Assembly: GCA_944391825.1 (NCBI GenBank) | Contig: CALXUZ010000005.1 | Coordinates: 1-41,306, forward strand | Reading direction: 5' to 3' | Length of the DNA stretch: 41,306 nucleotides | Source: an uncultured Clostridia bacterium | Lineage (GTDB): Bacteria > Bacillota > Clostridia > TANB77 > CAG-508 | In this document: piece by piece, positions 1-8,014 of the stretch | Layout of the letters: every line of letters begins with the position of its first letter | How positions within the stretch are numbered: position 1 is the first letter of the stretch | Position numbers and translations under genes: made by a program | Notes under the pieces: generated by a model | Told to the model about the DNA's origin: nothing | Seen by the model: only the letters and a program-made list of their open reading frames with translations | The model's database searches: none

Positions 1-1
1 G

Positions 2-72
2 AGGCGCCACCCGGAATCGAACCGGGGATCAGAGTTTTGCAGACTCGTGCCTTACCGCTTGGCTATAGCGCC
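2..72 (-). tRNA. tRNA-Cys (GCA)
   Basis: On the minus strand this folds as a complete cloverleaf. The acceptor arm GGCGCTA pairs with TGGCGCC, the anticodon loop carries GCA, and the T arm contains GGTTCGATTCC. The discriminator is U, which is characteristic of tRNA-Cys. The CCA end cannot be judged because the window begins one base beyond it. It lies 51 bases downstream of tRNA-Gly and is probably co-transcribed with it. Confidence 0.95.
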
Positions 73-123
73 ATTTAAATTAAAATTGCCTTTATTTAAA
101 AGGCATAAATAGTAAAGTTATTT

Positions 124-199
124 TGGAGCGGGAAGCGGGGCTCAAACCCGTGACCTTCGCCTTGGCAAGGCGACGCTCTATCAACTGAGCTATTCCCGC
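124..199 (-). tRNA. tRNA-Gly (GCC) with encoded CCA
   Basis: This is a full minus-strand cloverleaf. The acceptor is GCGGGAA/TTCCCGC, the D arm contains AGCTCAGTTGATAGAGC, the anticodon is GCC, and the T arm contains GGGTTTGAGCC. The 3' end is TCCA, so CCA is encoded. A small inverted repeat (ATATGCTT/AAGCATAT) lies directly 5' of the mature tRNA and may mark leader processing. Confidence 0.96.
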
Positions 200-225
200 A
201 TATGCTTAAATAATAAAGCATATTT

Positions 226-254
226 ATAATAGCAAATTTTCTTTAAAAAGTCAA
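226..254 (-). promoter_or_regulatory. Sigma-A promoter of the tRNA-Gly/tRNA-Cys unit
   Basis: Minus-strand TTGACT (249-254) and TATTAT (226-231) are separated by exactly 17 bases and lie 27 bases before the tRNA-Gly 5' end. The -35 hexamer overlaps the stop codon of the upstream carboxypeptidase gene. Confidence 0.65.
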
Positions 255-1480
255 GGTAATATTGCTAAAAAATCCATAAAATAATCTTTAATATCCTTTT
301 TTTGTATTTCTTCTCGGCTGTAAATGGTTAATGTATCTATTGTTTTACCATCTATATTAATTTTCAAGCTTCCAATTGTTTGATTTTTGCTAACTGGTGC
401 TTCTAAATAATATAAATTATTAATTTCAATATCTGTGCTATCTATTTGCGTACTTTTTACTGCTATTGTTTTATTTTTTATCTCTTGCAGTCCAAGTTCT
501 ATATTATTCTTTTCACCTTTGTTTATATATATGCGGCTTTCATTTAATTGTTTCCAATTTTCAAATTTTTCAAGAACAATTTCTTCTAAATTTATTACCT
601 GATAATTTTTATATGCGTATTCTATTAAATTTATGCTATCTGTTGTTCTAATTTTTTTAGTATCTGCTCCTAAAACTACTGTAATTATGTCTAATTCTCC
701 TCTTTTACACGCTGTTACTAAGCACCTATTTGCTCCGTTTGTAAATCCTGTTTTTATCCCATAAACACCATCTAAATTTCCTAATAGTTCATTTGTGTTG
801 GTTATTATTTTAGACTTACCATTAATGGTAACTGTATATTTTAAAGTACCTACAATTTCTTTAAATTTAGGAATTTGTAATGCATAATCTGCCATGCATG
901 CAAGTTCATATGCAGTAGTATAGTGGCCTTTTCTATCAAGCCCATGTGGAGTTACAAAATGACTATTTTTGCAACCCAACTCAAAAGCTTTTTTATTCAT
1001 CATTTCTGCAAATCCTTCTACACTGCCACCCACATGAATTGCCAAAGCTACTGCTGCATCATTTCCAGAGCATAACAGCAATCCATATAATAAGTCATGT
1101 ACGCTTATTTTATCATTAATACTTAGTCCTAACCTTGAGCCACCAGTTCCTGCAGCTTTTTTGTCAACTGTTACCACATCTTTTAAATTTGCATTTTCTA
1201 ATACCACAATTGCAGTTAGAATTTTTGTTGTACTAGCCATAGGCACTTGTTTATATCCATTTTTTTCGTATAATACTGTTTTAGAATTTCTATCAAATAT
1301 AAGTCCTATCTTGGCATTTAGTTCAGGTGCATTATTTTCGCTGTCCTGCTCTGCACTTGTTTCCACGCTTTTGGTTTCTATGTTTTCTGCAGTCGCATAG
1401 CAAATTATATTACTATTTAATAAGAGGCTAAGAATTAATATTACAAATATTTTGTATGTCTTATTTTTTATATTAATCAT
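251..1480 (-). CDS. D-alanyl-D-alanine carboxypeptidase (PBP5/DacF-like)
   Basis: This is a 409-residue serine DD-carboxypeptidase (MEROPS S11) that trims the terminal D-Ala from peptidoglycan stem peptides outside the membrane. All three penicillin-binding motifs are visible: SxxK at S83-K86, SGN at 138-140 and KTG at 243-245. A signal peptide covers about residues 9-30, and about residues 300-395 fit the PBP5 C-terminal beta domain. An amphipathic-looking C-terminal tail (FMDFLAILP) fits peripheral membrane anchoring. The start is supported by AAGGTG seven bases upstream, but this site is buried in a long inverted repeat (1478-1524). The gene lies downstream of the secretion locus and upstream of the tRNAs. 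Whether it corresponds to dacF, dacA or dacB of Bacillus cannot be decided from sequence alone. Confidence 0.93.
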   Translation of the reverse strand: MINIKNKTYKIFVILILSLLLNSNIICYATAENIETKSVETSAEQDSENNAPELNAKIGLIFDRNSKTVLYEKNGYKQVPMASTTKILTAIVVLENANLKDVVTVDKKAAGTGGSRLGLSINDKISVHDLLYGLLLCSGNDAAVALAIHVGGSVEGFAEMMNKKAFELGCKNSHFVTPHGLDRKGHYTTAYELACMADYALQIPKFKEIVGTLKYTVTINGKSKIITNTNELLGNLDGVYGIKTGFTNGANRCLVTACKRGELDIITVVLGADTKKIRTTDSINLIEYAYKNYQVINLEEIVLEKFENWKQLNESRIYINKGEKNNIELGLQEIKNKTIAVKSTQIDSTDIEINNLYYLEAPVSKNQTIGSLKINIDGKTIDTLTIYSREEIQKKDIKDYFMDFLAILP

Positions 1481-1524
1481 AAAAAATCACCTTTTAAATT
1501 ATATTTTAAAAAGTGATTTTTATG
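1478..1524 (-). promoter_or_regulatory. Inverted repeat burying the RBS and start codon of the carboxypeptidase gene
   Basis: Two arms of 20-21 bases (1478-1498 and 1505-1524) flank a 6-base loop. They differ by one extra A and one G-U pair. On the minus strand the downstream arm contains the Shine-Dalgarno sequence (AAAAGGTGA) and ends exactly with the ATG start codon. The structure also follows the stop codon of the upstream gene by 4 bases, so it could act as a terminator. The loop region reads TATAAT, a possible -10 hexamer that would start transcription inside the hairpin. Confidence 0.6.
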
Positions 1525-1528
1525 CTTA

Positions 1529-2827
1529 TTATATACGAAGTCTTTCTTCTGCATCTCCCCAAGGCGTCCTACCTTCCTCTACTTCTTTATCCTTTTCTTT
1601 GTCCTTTTGTTCTTTTATTATATCTTCATTTGTTTTTTCTTTTGCTTCTTCAAGCGTCAAGGCTTCTTCTCCGAGCATATAATCAACTATTTGAACCGCT
1701 TCTTTTTTCTGATATCCTTCCTTCATTAAATCTTCTACAACCTCATCTGCATGCTCAATTAAATACATTTCGCTATACTGAATTCCATCTTCTTCTAAGC
1801 CGGTTCCTTCTGCTTTTTCATATGCTTCTGTTTGCTTATCTGGGTCTGCTTTTCTTGTTTTAATTGAAGTAGTTTGATTTACTGCATATGAATTATAATC
1901 TCTGCCTTTTACTTCAATATCATGTGATAGCCATTCACCATTTTTTCCTTGTCTTGCTTCTTGCAGTTCCAAATATCCATATGAATCGATATTTACTGAA
2001 ATTCTTATGTCTCTAATGTCTTTATCTACAGAATTTAAATTTCTTGTTCTCATTACTTGGTATGGAACCTCTCTTGTTACAGGATTTCCATCATCTCCTA
2101 AACTAATAGTTTCTTCTCTTAAAGATGTAGTAGAAGGCTCAAAATATCTAGAAGGCTTGGGCTCGCCTTTTTCGTCTATATATTCAGCTTTCACAACTCC
2201 ATTGTTATCTCTGTAAAAATATAAATTTTCCTCTAATTCCGGATGGTCTTTATATAAATTGCTATTTTCTCTTATAACTAAAACATTATTTGGTGGTATA
2301 TTTTTAAATTTTGCAATTTCTTCTCTTTTCTCATCTTCTGGATTTTTTTGTAATTCTTTTTTATTCTCCTGCTTATTTTTTTGTCCTTTTTCTTTAGTTT
2401 TTTCTTTATTATCTGATAATATTTTTGTTCTTTCTTCAGTGGATAAAGTCATATCTTCTGGTTGTAATTCTTGTGGCAATTCAAAATCCAAATCTTCTAA
2501 ATTTAGCATTTGAGCAAGCTGTGGATTAATTTCTTTTAAACTTTCAATATATTCTGGCCTAAAATGCACTTTTCCCTGCTCATCAACTGTTGCAATTAAA
2601 TTATTTGTTTTGCCTGAATATATTTCATATGTATTTATATTTTTATCTGCATTTTCAATTTTAACAACAAAAATATCATTTTCTGCTAAATTACTGCCTT
2701 TAAAATTAAAATCTTTGTAATAATTAATATCTGTAATTTTAGTTTCCTCATTTTTATCTATTTGTACTAATTCTGCTATTTCTAGCATTTTCTCCAATAT
2801 CTCTTGTCTTTTATTATCCTTTTCCAC
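1529..2827 (-). CDS. Uncharacterised hydrophilic protein at the end of the T4SS-like locus
   Basis: This 432-residue protein has no signal peptide or membrane segment. I do not recognise its family. The middle (about residues 125-175) is a very charged Lys/Glu/Gln-rich linker. The C-terminus (about 350-432) looks helical, with a short conserved-looking stretch (GYQKKEAVQIVDYMLG) reminiscent of small helical adaptor domains. The start codon is GTG, seven bases after GGAGG. Its RBS is 14 bases after the stop of the preceding gene, so it is the last gene of the secretion operon. A cytoplasmic accessory role or a secreted substrate are both possible, and neither is shown. Confidence 0.75.
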   Translation of the reverse strand: MEKDNKRQEILEKMLEIAELVQIDKNEETKITDINYYKDFNFKGSNLAENDIFVVKIENADKNINTYEIYSGKTNNLIATVDEQGKVHFRPEYIESLKEINPQLAQMLNLEDLDFELPQELQPEDMTLSTEERTKILSDNKEKTKEKGQKNKQENKKELQKNPEDEKREEIAKFKNIPPNNVLVIRENSNLYKDHPELEENLYFYRDNNGVVKAEYIDEKGEPKPSRYFEPSTTSLREETISLGDDGNPVTREVPYQVMRTRNLNSVDKDIRDIRISVNIDSYGYLELQEARQGKNGEWLSHDIEVKGRDYNSYAVNQTTSIKTRKADPDKQTEAYEKAEGTGLEEDGIQYSEMYLIEHADEVVEDLMKEGYQKKEAVQIVDYMLGEEALTLEEAKEKTNEDIIKEQKDKEKDKEVEEGRTPWGDAEERLRI

Positions 2828-2844
2828 AATTATTCCTCCATGTT

Positions 2845-4230
2845 CTATTCTACTCCAAATGACATTACAAAATCTGTTCCTTCTCCAAGTCTCATAACAA
2901 AACTTGTTGTTTTTGAATTGCTACTCTCACCTGTTCCTTCATCTATTGTAACATTATACAAGTAGACATCTCCTTGTTTTTCTGCTTTTCCTGCAGATAG
3001 AGTATTTTCCTCAAAAAAGTTTTCTCTCACGTATTTTTCAAAGCTTTCTAATGTTGCAAAATTATTTGCTTTAAATGTTGCATCCAATTTGTTGTAAGCA
3101 TAATTATAGTCTTTATCTTCTATTGCTTCAAAAAATTTTTGTATATTCATTAATACCTTATCTTCTTCCGATGCTTTTTCATATTGCTCTACAAACTCAG
3201 GTAAGTCTATTGTGTATGTATCTAGTATAACTGTATACTGCATTGCTGCTGTTTCTCTAAAAATATAATAATTTTTCAAATTATCTATACATACATATTG
3301 AGTATATTCATCTTTTATTGTTTTTTCATATGATTCTAATTTTATTTGTTGAAATGTAGCTAGGTATAACATGTATTCTTCCATACTAGTAAAATCTTCA
3401 TATTTCTTAGCATTTTTCATATCATAAGACTCGTATATTTCCTTATTTTCATCCAAAAATCTCTGAAATGCTTGAAAATTTCCAAATTTTTTTTCTCTAT
3501 ATTCTAATTCCAAACTATTATAGCTATCTTCTGGACTATATAATGCATTTTGTATATAATCTTCAAATATTCTCATTACAACATCTTCTTCTGTTAGTGA
3601 AAACTGTTTTATTGCATTGTAATTATTTTTTTCAATTGATTCATCTATTATTTGTATTCTTTCTGAAATATAATCATTATATTCCTCTTTACTAATTGGT
3701 CTTATGTTAAATGTACCATTAGTGTTATCCATACATAAAATATAAAAATTTTTTAGGCTAGTATTTTTTATATAAGATACTTCCATAAAATAAGTAGCAT
3801 ACTCTAAATTACTTTGTCTTCTATAAATTTCATTTATTTTAATATCAACGTCATTTTCATTTTCTAATTTTATTTTTTCTAATACATTTTCTTGATTTAT
3901 TTCATTTTTTTCTTTGTAATCTTCGTTTAATAGGCTGAAAATGGCCTCTTCATTTTGTGATTTTATATATAAATAATAATCTTTTACCATTTTTTCTATT
4001 GAAAAATATGTATTATTATCCTTTAAAATTTCCATATTTGATACTATATCTTCTGTTATATCTCCTATATGAGATTCGTATTCTTCTTGCATTTTTTCTT
4101 GTTCTTGTAATTCTTTGTTTTTAATATATAATATAGTTCCAATAATAGAAACAAGTATTAATACAATTATAATTGATACTATAATAATATACTTTTTTAT
4201 TTTTTTCATTTCCTTTATAAGTGTTAACAT
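2845..4230 (-). CDS. Bitopic membrane protein with NTF2-like extracellular domains (TcpC/VirB8-like)
   Basis: This 461-residue protein has one membrane helix near the N-terminus (about residues 12-35), a short cytoplasmic tail, and the rest predicted outside. The external part seems to contain repeated alpha+beta units of the kind 'yyl.i...eeaisllne.yk', at about 65-185 and again at about 365-461. That is what NTF2-like folds look like. Conjugative elements of Gram-positive bacteria encode such proteins (TcpC, VirB8 class) as assembly scaffolds, so I infer that role from topology and neighbours, not from a clear motif. The start is uncertain: the ATG at 4230 has its GGAG 16 bases away, while an internal ATG at codon 8 has AAGGA too close. 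Confidence 0.6.
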   Translation of the reverse strand: MLTLIKEMKKIKKYIIIVSIIIVLILVSIIGTILYIKNKELQEQEKMQEEYESHIGDITEDIVSNMEILKDNNTYFSIEKMVKDYYLYIKSQNEEAIFSLLNEDYKEKNEINQENVLEKIKLENENDVDIKINEIYRRQSNLEYATYFMEVSYIKNTSLKNFYILCMDNTNGTFNIRPISKEEYNDYISERIQIIDESIEKNNYNAIKQFSLTEEDVVMRIFEDYIQNALYSPEDSYNSLELEYREKKFGNFQAFQRFLDENKEIYESYDMKNAKKYEDFTSMEEYMLYLATFQQIKLESYEKTIKDEYTQYVCIDNLKNYYIFRETAAMQYTVILDTYTIDLPEFVEQYEKASEEDKVLMNIQKFFEAIEDKDYNYAYNKLDATFKANNFATLESFEKYVRENFFEENTLSAGKAEKQGDVYLYNVTIDEGTGESSNSKTTSFVMRLGEGTDFVMSFGVE

Positions 4231-4279
4231 TATTCGCTAACACTATCTCCTTTTCTTTAAATAGTAAAATTTATATTTT

Positions 4280-7027
4280 TTATCTTAAACCACTAATTAA
4301 GTGATAACAGTTTACATATTGAAATAATCTATTAATATCATTCCATCCATATTTATCTTCTGAATATCCTTTACATGTGTTCATAATATACACTTGCTGC
4401 CCATCTTCGCTAATATCTACTAATGGCATCCAATGTTGCGCACTAGTATAATAACTAGCTCCACCATATCTAGCTCCAACTACATGTATCATTACCTCTC
4501 CTCCACCATATAGCCAATTCTGTATTTCTTGTATTTGAGCACTATTTAACGTAACTCCCGCACCACTTGGACCAGATCCACAGCCTTGAAGATATCTTGA
4601 AGTAAGTTGAAATTCATTTAAAGTTCTTCCCCAACTAGGATATGCAGTACTTCCATATCCACTAGCTATAGTTGACACTGAAGTGGCATAACATCCAGCA
4701 GCTGCAAATGTACTTCCTCCAGAAGAAATTTGACCAATCCATGGACCATAATTCTGCAAATACCAAGTATATGTTTTTCCATTACTACTAGTATATGTTT
4801 TGAATTCATAGCCATCAATGCTAATTGATCCTTCTCCAGATCCAAGAAATACACCATTTCCAAATATTGTTTCAGCTATTTTTTTTCTCATATCCACACA
4901 ATATTGTGCATAATCCGCTTTTTCTGTTAAAGTTGTTGGGTCTGAACCATTTGGATGCCCACATCTTTCTGCATATTCTCCAGTATATAAGCCTCCTAGT
5001 TCATACATAGAATATATCTGTATACGTCCTCCTGCTCCCCAGGTGCTTCCATGCGAAGCATAATAATCTGTACCTGCTGGATTTGAAAAGTCTGGTTCAT
5101 CAGCAATATGTGTGTCTCCTAAATACATATATATACTAAATAATACATATATATTCGAAGCCGGCGTTCCTGCAAAGTGTGAATTAACTGTTGCAAATTC
5201 CTGGCCTCTTGCATAAGATGAATTATATGTGGAAGTTCCTTCTGTTGCACCATTTACAACCCATTCGCAAAAGTCCCTTATAGAATCAGCATAAGTTGAA
5301 TATGTTGCACCTCCAGAAGCACCATTATATACTGCATATCCAAATAAATTATTACCTGGTATTGAAGAACCATAGCCAGTTTCTACACACGCCCAAGCAA
5401 ACGCTAAACAAGGATTTACATCATATTCCAAACACACATCATAAAAGTCTCCCGCTGCACTTGCTAGCCTACTATATGAACTTCCGCTACTATATGTTTG
5501 TACAGCATTAATAAACTCTTCTCTACTTATATTCGTTCCAAAAGGAGATACTCCTCCTGCTCCTATATTATTAAAATTTCTTATATCAAATACATTGAAA
5601 TCAAATTCAGAAACTCCATAATCATTGCCAGTTGCTTTTCCTAAAATATATCTCATTAATTGTTCTAACGATTGTGTTCTTTGTCCATTTTGAAGCATTT
5701 GGAAAAGCATCTCTGCTCCATTTTCTAAATTATCTACTGCCGCTTCTTTTATTCCTGAACTTGGTATTGAATATGGAGTTCTTAGCATTTCTATGAATTC
5801 ATCTACTCTATCTTTTACTCCTTCACTAACTCCACTTTGATATGTCTCTGAGGTTGTGGTTATTTTATATGATTTAGTCTGGTCTATTTTTCTGCTCACT
5901 GTACTAGTATAAATATTTGTATAACTACCATCATTATTAGTTTCTTTTTCTGAAAAAGTATATTGGTGAGTAGGTTTTGTTTCATCTTCTAATTCTTCTG
6001 GAGTTGGTTCTTGAGTATTAGTTGTGTCCACTTTATTATATGTATATACTACCTCCATAATCCAATTTTTTACTGATTGCACTTTTATACTCGAATTAAC
6101 ATTTATTTGGGTTTGAGTAGTTGTAGTAGATGTTGGACCTGAAGTTGTAGGATCTGCTGTTGTTATTGAACTTGAAATATAATTTCCTTCAGCATCATAT
6201 TCCATCTTTTTAGTTGATGTTTCTGTTTCAGTTGTATATGTATATGTAGTATCTGTTTGCACTGTTGTTTTATTTTGTAAAACTTGTATTACTATTTCTG
6301 TTTCATTTATTATTTTGTCTGCTAGTGCTAAAACAAATCCAGGATTTTGGCTTATTAAACATAAATCTAGTAAAAATTCTATTGGTACAGTATATTGTGA
6401 AATATTATCTTTATAACTTAATTTATTAATAGTAACTGTACTTGTTGTATTTCCTTCAGCATCTGTGGATGTATTAGTATTTGCAATACAAATCTTATCT
6501 CCATCCATGGAATAATAATTCAAAATCTGTGATGCATCCATTTGCTCAAATGTTTCTAATGATGGCTCATAATTTAGCATTTCTAATTCTCCAGTATCTG
6601 GATTTAGTCTTTTTATATATACTCTTCCATAATATTTTCCCGCTTCCTCTGTTACACCTCTATTAATTTCACTACTTACAACTTCTGCCGCATAGAGTTT
6701 TGCTATATCATCTCTTGTTAATTCCATATCATCTAAGTCTATTCCCATGTCTTCTATTACTCTAATTAGTCCATCAATTGTTTCATCAGATATTACAATA
6801 GAGTTATCATCTGTACTATATTGAACCGAATTTCCTTGCACATAATCTGATACATTATTTGAAAAAGCATCCACTAAGCTCTCATAAGCTGCACCACAAA
6901 GAATAATAACTGCTGCTATTGCAATAGCTATTAACAGGATCCTCCTCTTAAAAGGACTTTTTAATATATTTTTAACCACTCTTGCAGCTTTTCTTAAATT
7001 GTTCTCTGTATTTTCTTTTCCTTCCAT
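4280..7027 (-). CDS. T4SS-associated cell-wall hydrolase: glucosaminidase plus C39-like cysteine peptidase domains
   Basis: This 915-residue protein has an N-terminal membrane helix (about 28-50), a long Thr/Ser-rich extracellular stalk (about 240-420), and two apparent enzyme domains. Residues about 515-640 resemble a glucosaminidase/LytG-FlgJ lysozyme fold, with ACVETGYG (Glu549 as likely catalytic acid) and NNLFG. Residues about 745-915 resemble a papain-like C39 peptidase: Cys779 in AAAGCYATS, His865 in QHWMPL, Asn883 in IMNTC. In Gram-positive conjugation systems a bifunctional muralytic protein (for example CwlT of Tn916, or VirB1) opens the wall for the channel, and this protein fits that role. 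GAGAGG lies 6 bases before the ATG. The domain pairing (glucosaminidase with C39 rather than NlpC/P60) is the main difference from CwlT. Confidence 0.8.
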   Translation of the reverse strand: MEGKENTENNLRKAARVVKNILKSPFKRRILLIAIAIAAVIILCGAAYESLVDAFSNNVSDYVQGNSVQYSTDDNSIVISDETIDGLIRVIEDMGIDLDDMELTRDDIAKLYAAEVVSSEINRGVTEEAGKYYGRVYIKRLNPDTGELEMLNYEPSLETFEQMDASQILNYYSMDGDKICIANTNTSTDAEGNTTSTVTINKLSYKDNISQYTVPIEFLLDLCLISQNPGFVLALADKIINETEIVIQVLQNKTTVQTDTTYTYTTETETSTKKMEYDAEGNYISSSITTADPTTSGPTSTTTTQTQINVNSSIKVQSVKNWIMEVVYTYNKVDTTNTQEPTPEELEDETKPTHQYTFSEKETNNDGSYTNIYTSTVSRKIDQTKSYKITTTSETYQSGVSEGVKDRVDEFIEMLRTPYSIPSSGIKEAAVDNLENGAEMLFQMLQNGQRTQSLEQLMRYILGKATGNDYGVSEFDFNVFDIRNFNNIGAGGVSPFGTNISREEFINAVQTYSSGSSYSRLASAAGDFYDVCLEYDVNPCLAFAWACVETGYGSSIPGNNLFGYAVYNGASGGATYSTYADSIRDFCEWVVNGATEGTSTYNSSYARGQEFATVNSHFAGTPASNIYVLFSIYMYLGDTHIADEPDFSNPAGTDYYASHGSTWGAGGRIQIYSMYELGGLYTGEYAERCGHPNGSDPTTLTEKADYAQYCVDMRKKIAETIFGNGVFLGSGEGSISIDGYEFKTYTSSNGKTYTWYLQNYGPWIGQISSGGSTFAAAGCYATSVSTIASGYGSTAYPSWGRTLNEFQLTSRYLQGCGSGPSGAGVTLNSAQIQEIQNWLYGGGEVMIHVVGARYGGASYYTSAQHWMPLVDISEDGQQVYIMNTCKGYSEDKYGWNDINRLFQYVNCYHLISGLR

Positions 7028-7037
7028 AATTTCCTCT

Positions 7038-7127
7038 CTACATAAGAATTGTTATTTCATCTATATCTGCATCATTTCCATTTTTATAGTCTTCATAATT
7101 TTTTATTATTTCTGAAAAAACTACCAT
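7038..7127 (-). CDS. Possible 29-residue small ORF
   Basis: A short open frame starts with ATG at 7127 and ends with TAG just before the RBS of the large hydrolase gene. AGCAGG is very close to the ATG, so ribosome binding is not convincing. It is acidic and has no membrane segment. It fills an otherwise empty 113-base gap in a tightly packed operon, which is the only reason to list it. Confidence 0.2.
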   Translation of the reverse strand: MVVFSEIIKNYEDYKNGNDADIDEITILM

Positions 7128-7140
7128 CCTGCTATTTTTT

Positions 7141-7992
7141 TTAGAACCGCCATCCTTTGTAAAATGTTAAATCAAATATTTTACTAGTATTTTCCTCTAT
7201 CAATGTTGCATTTTCTTGCAATTCATCAATGTTTGAGGTATATTCTATATCGTTTTCATCTAGTAAATATACTTTTGTTTCATCTGGAGTTATATATATT
7301 GCATCATCTGTATTATTTGAAATTTGTATTTGATATTCTTCGTAATCGATATACACTCTTTTTTTCAAAATATTAATTGATATTCCGTCCTTACTAGCTG
7401 TTTTATTAATATTTCGAATGTAAATAAACTTATTGAGGCTAATTTTTGGTTCATTATCTTCCCTTGTAACATATATATAATCTTCTAATGTTTCTTCTTT
7501 ATAACCCCCATTAGCTAATAAATCAGATGTATATGTGATTTTATATATTTCTCCTTCATACATGCTTTCTTCTATTTTTGCAGTCTTTTGTTTTGTAAAT
7601 ACTTTATTATAATAATTATTCCTAAAATCATTTATTGTAGGAAATAATACTTCCTTGCAATCATTAGAAATTATATTGTATGCCTCTTCTATTTTATTTT
7701 CATTACATAATTTTATAAAATAGTTTATAATATCTTTTGAAGATGAACTAGTCGTAATATTCTCTGGTATTTCTGTTTCATTTGTAATATGGTTTGTTTC
7801 AGAATTATTAATCACACTGTTTGTTTGAGATTGATAATAGTTATTTAGTAATTCTTGTTGTTCTTCCCTTTTAAAAGCTCTTAATATATTAAATACTGTG
7901 TGTAATAATAATACAAAGAAGGCTATGAATATTATAACTACCCAGATTGTCCTTCTATTTTGGTTATATTTTCTAAACAATTGGTTAAACAT
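7141..7992 (-). CDS. Second bitopic NTF2-like protein of the secretion locus
   Basis: This 283-residue protein has one membrane helix at about residues 17-38 and an external C-terminal region. Residues about 85-185 (DIINYFIKLCNENKIEEAYN...) read as an NTF2-like domain. Residues about 195-283 read as an all-beta domain. The architecture parallels the 461-residue protein encoded further downstream, so the locus has two candidate VirB8/TcpC-type scaffold proteins. AGGAGG lies 7 bases before the ATG, and the gene is 22 bases after the VirB6-like gene. The function is inferred from topology and operon position only. Confidence 0.6.
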   Translation of the reverse strand: MFNQLFRKYNQNRRTIWVVIIFIAFFVLLLHTVFNILRAFKREEQQELLNNYYQSQTNSVINNSETNHITNETEIPENITTSSSSKDIINYFIKLCNENKIEEAYNIISNDCKEVLFPTINDFRNNYYNKVFTKQKTAKIEESMYEGEIYKITYTSDLLANGGYKEETLEDYIYVTREDNEPKISLNKFIYIRNINKTASKDGISINILKKRVYIDYEEYQIQISNNTDDAIYITPDETKVYLLDENDIEYTSNIDELQENATLIEENTSKIFDLTFYKGWRF

Positions 7993-8014
7993 ATTTATAG
8001 CCTCCTTTATTTTG

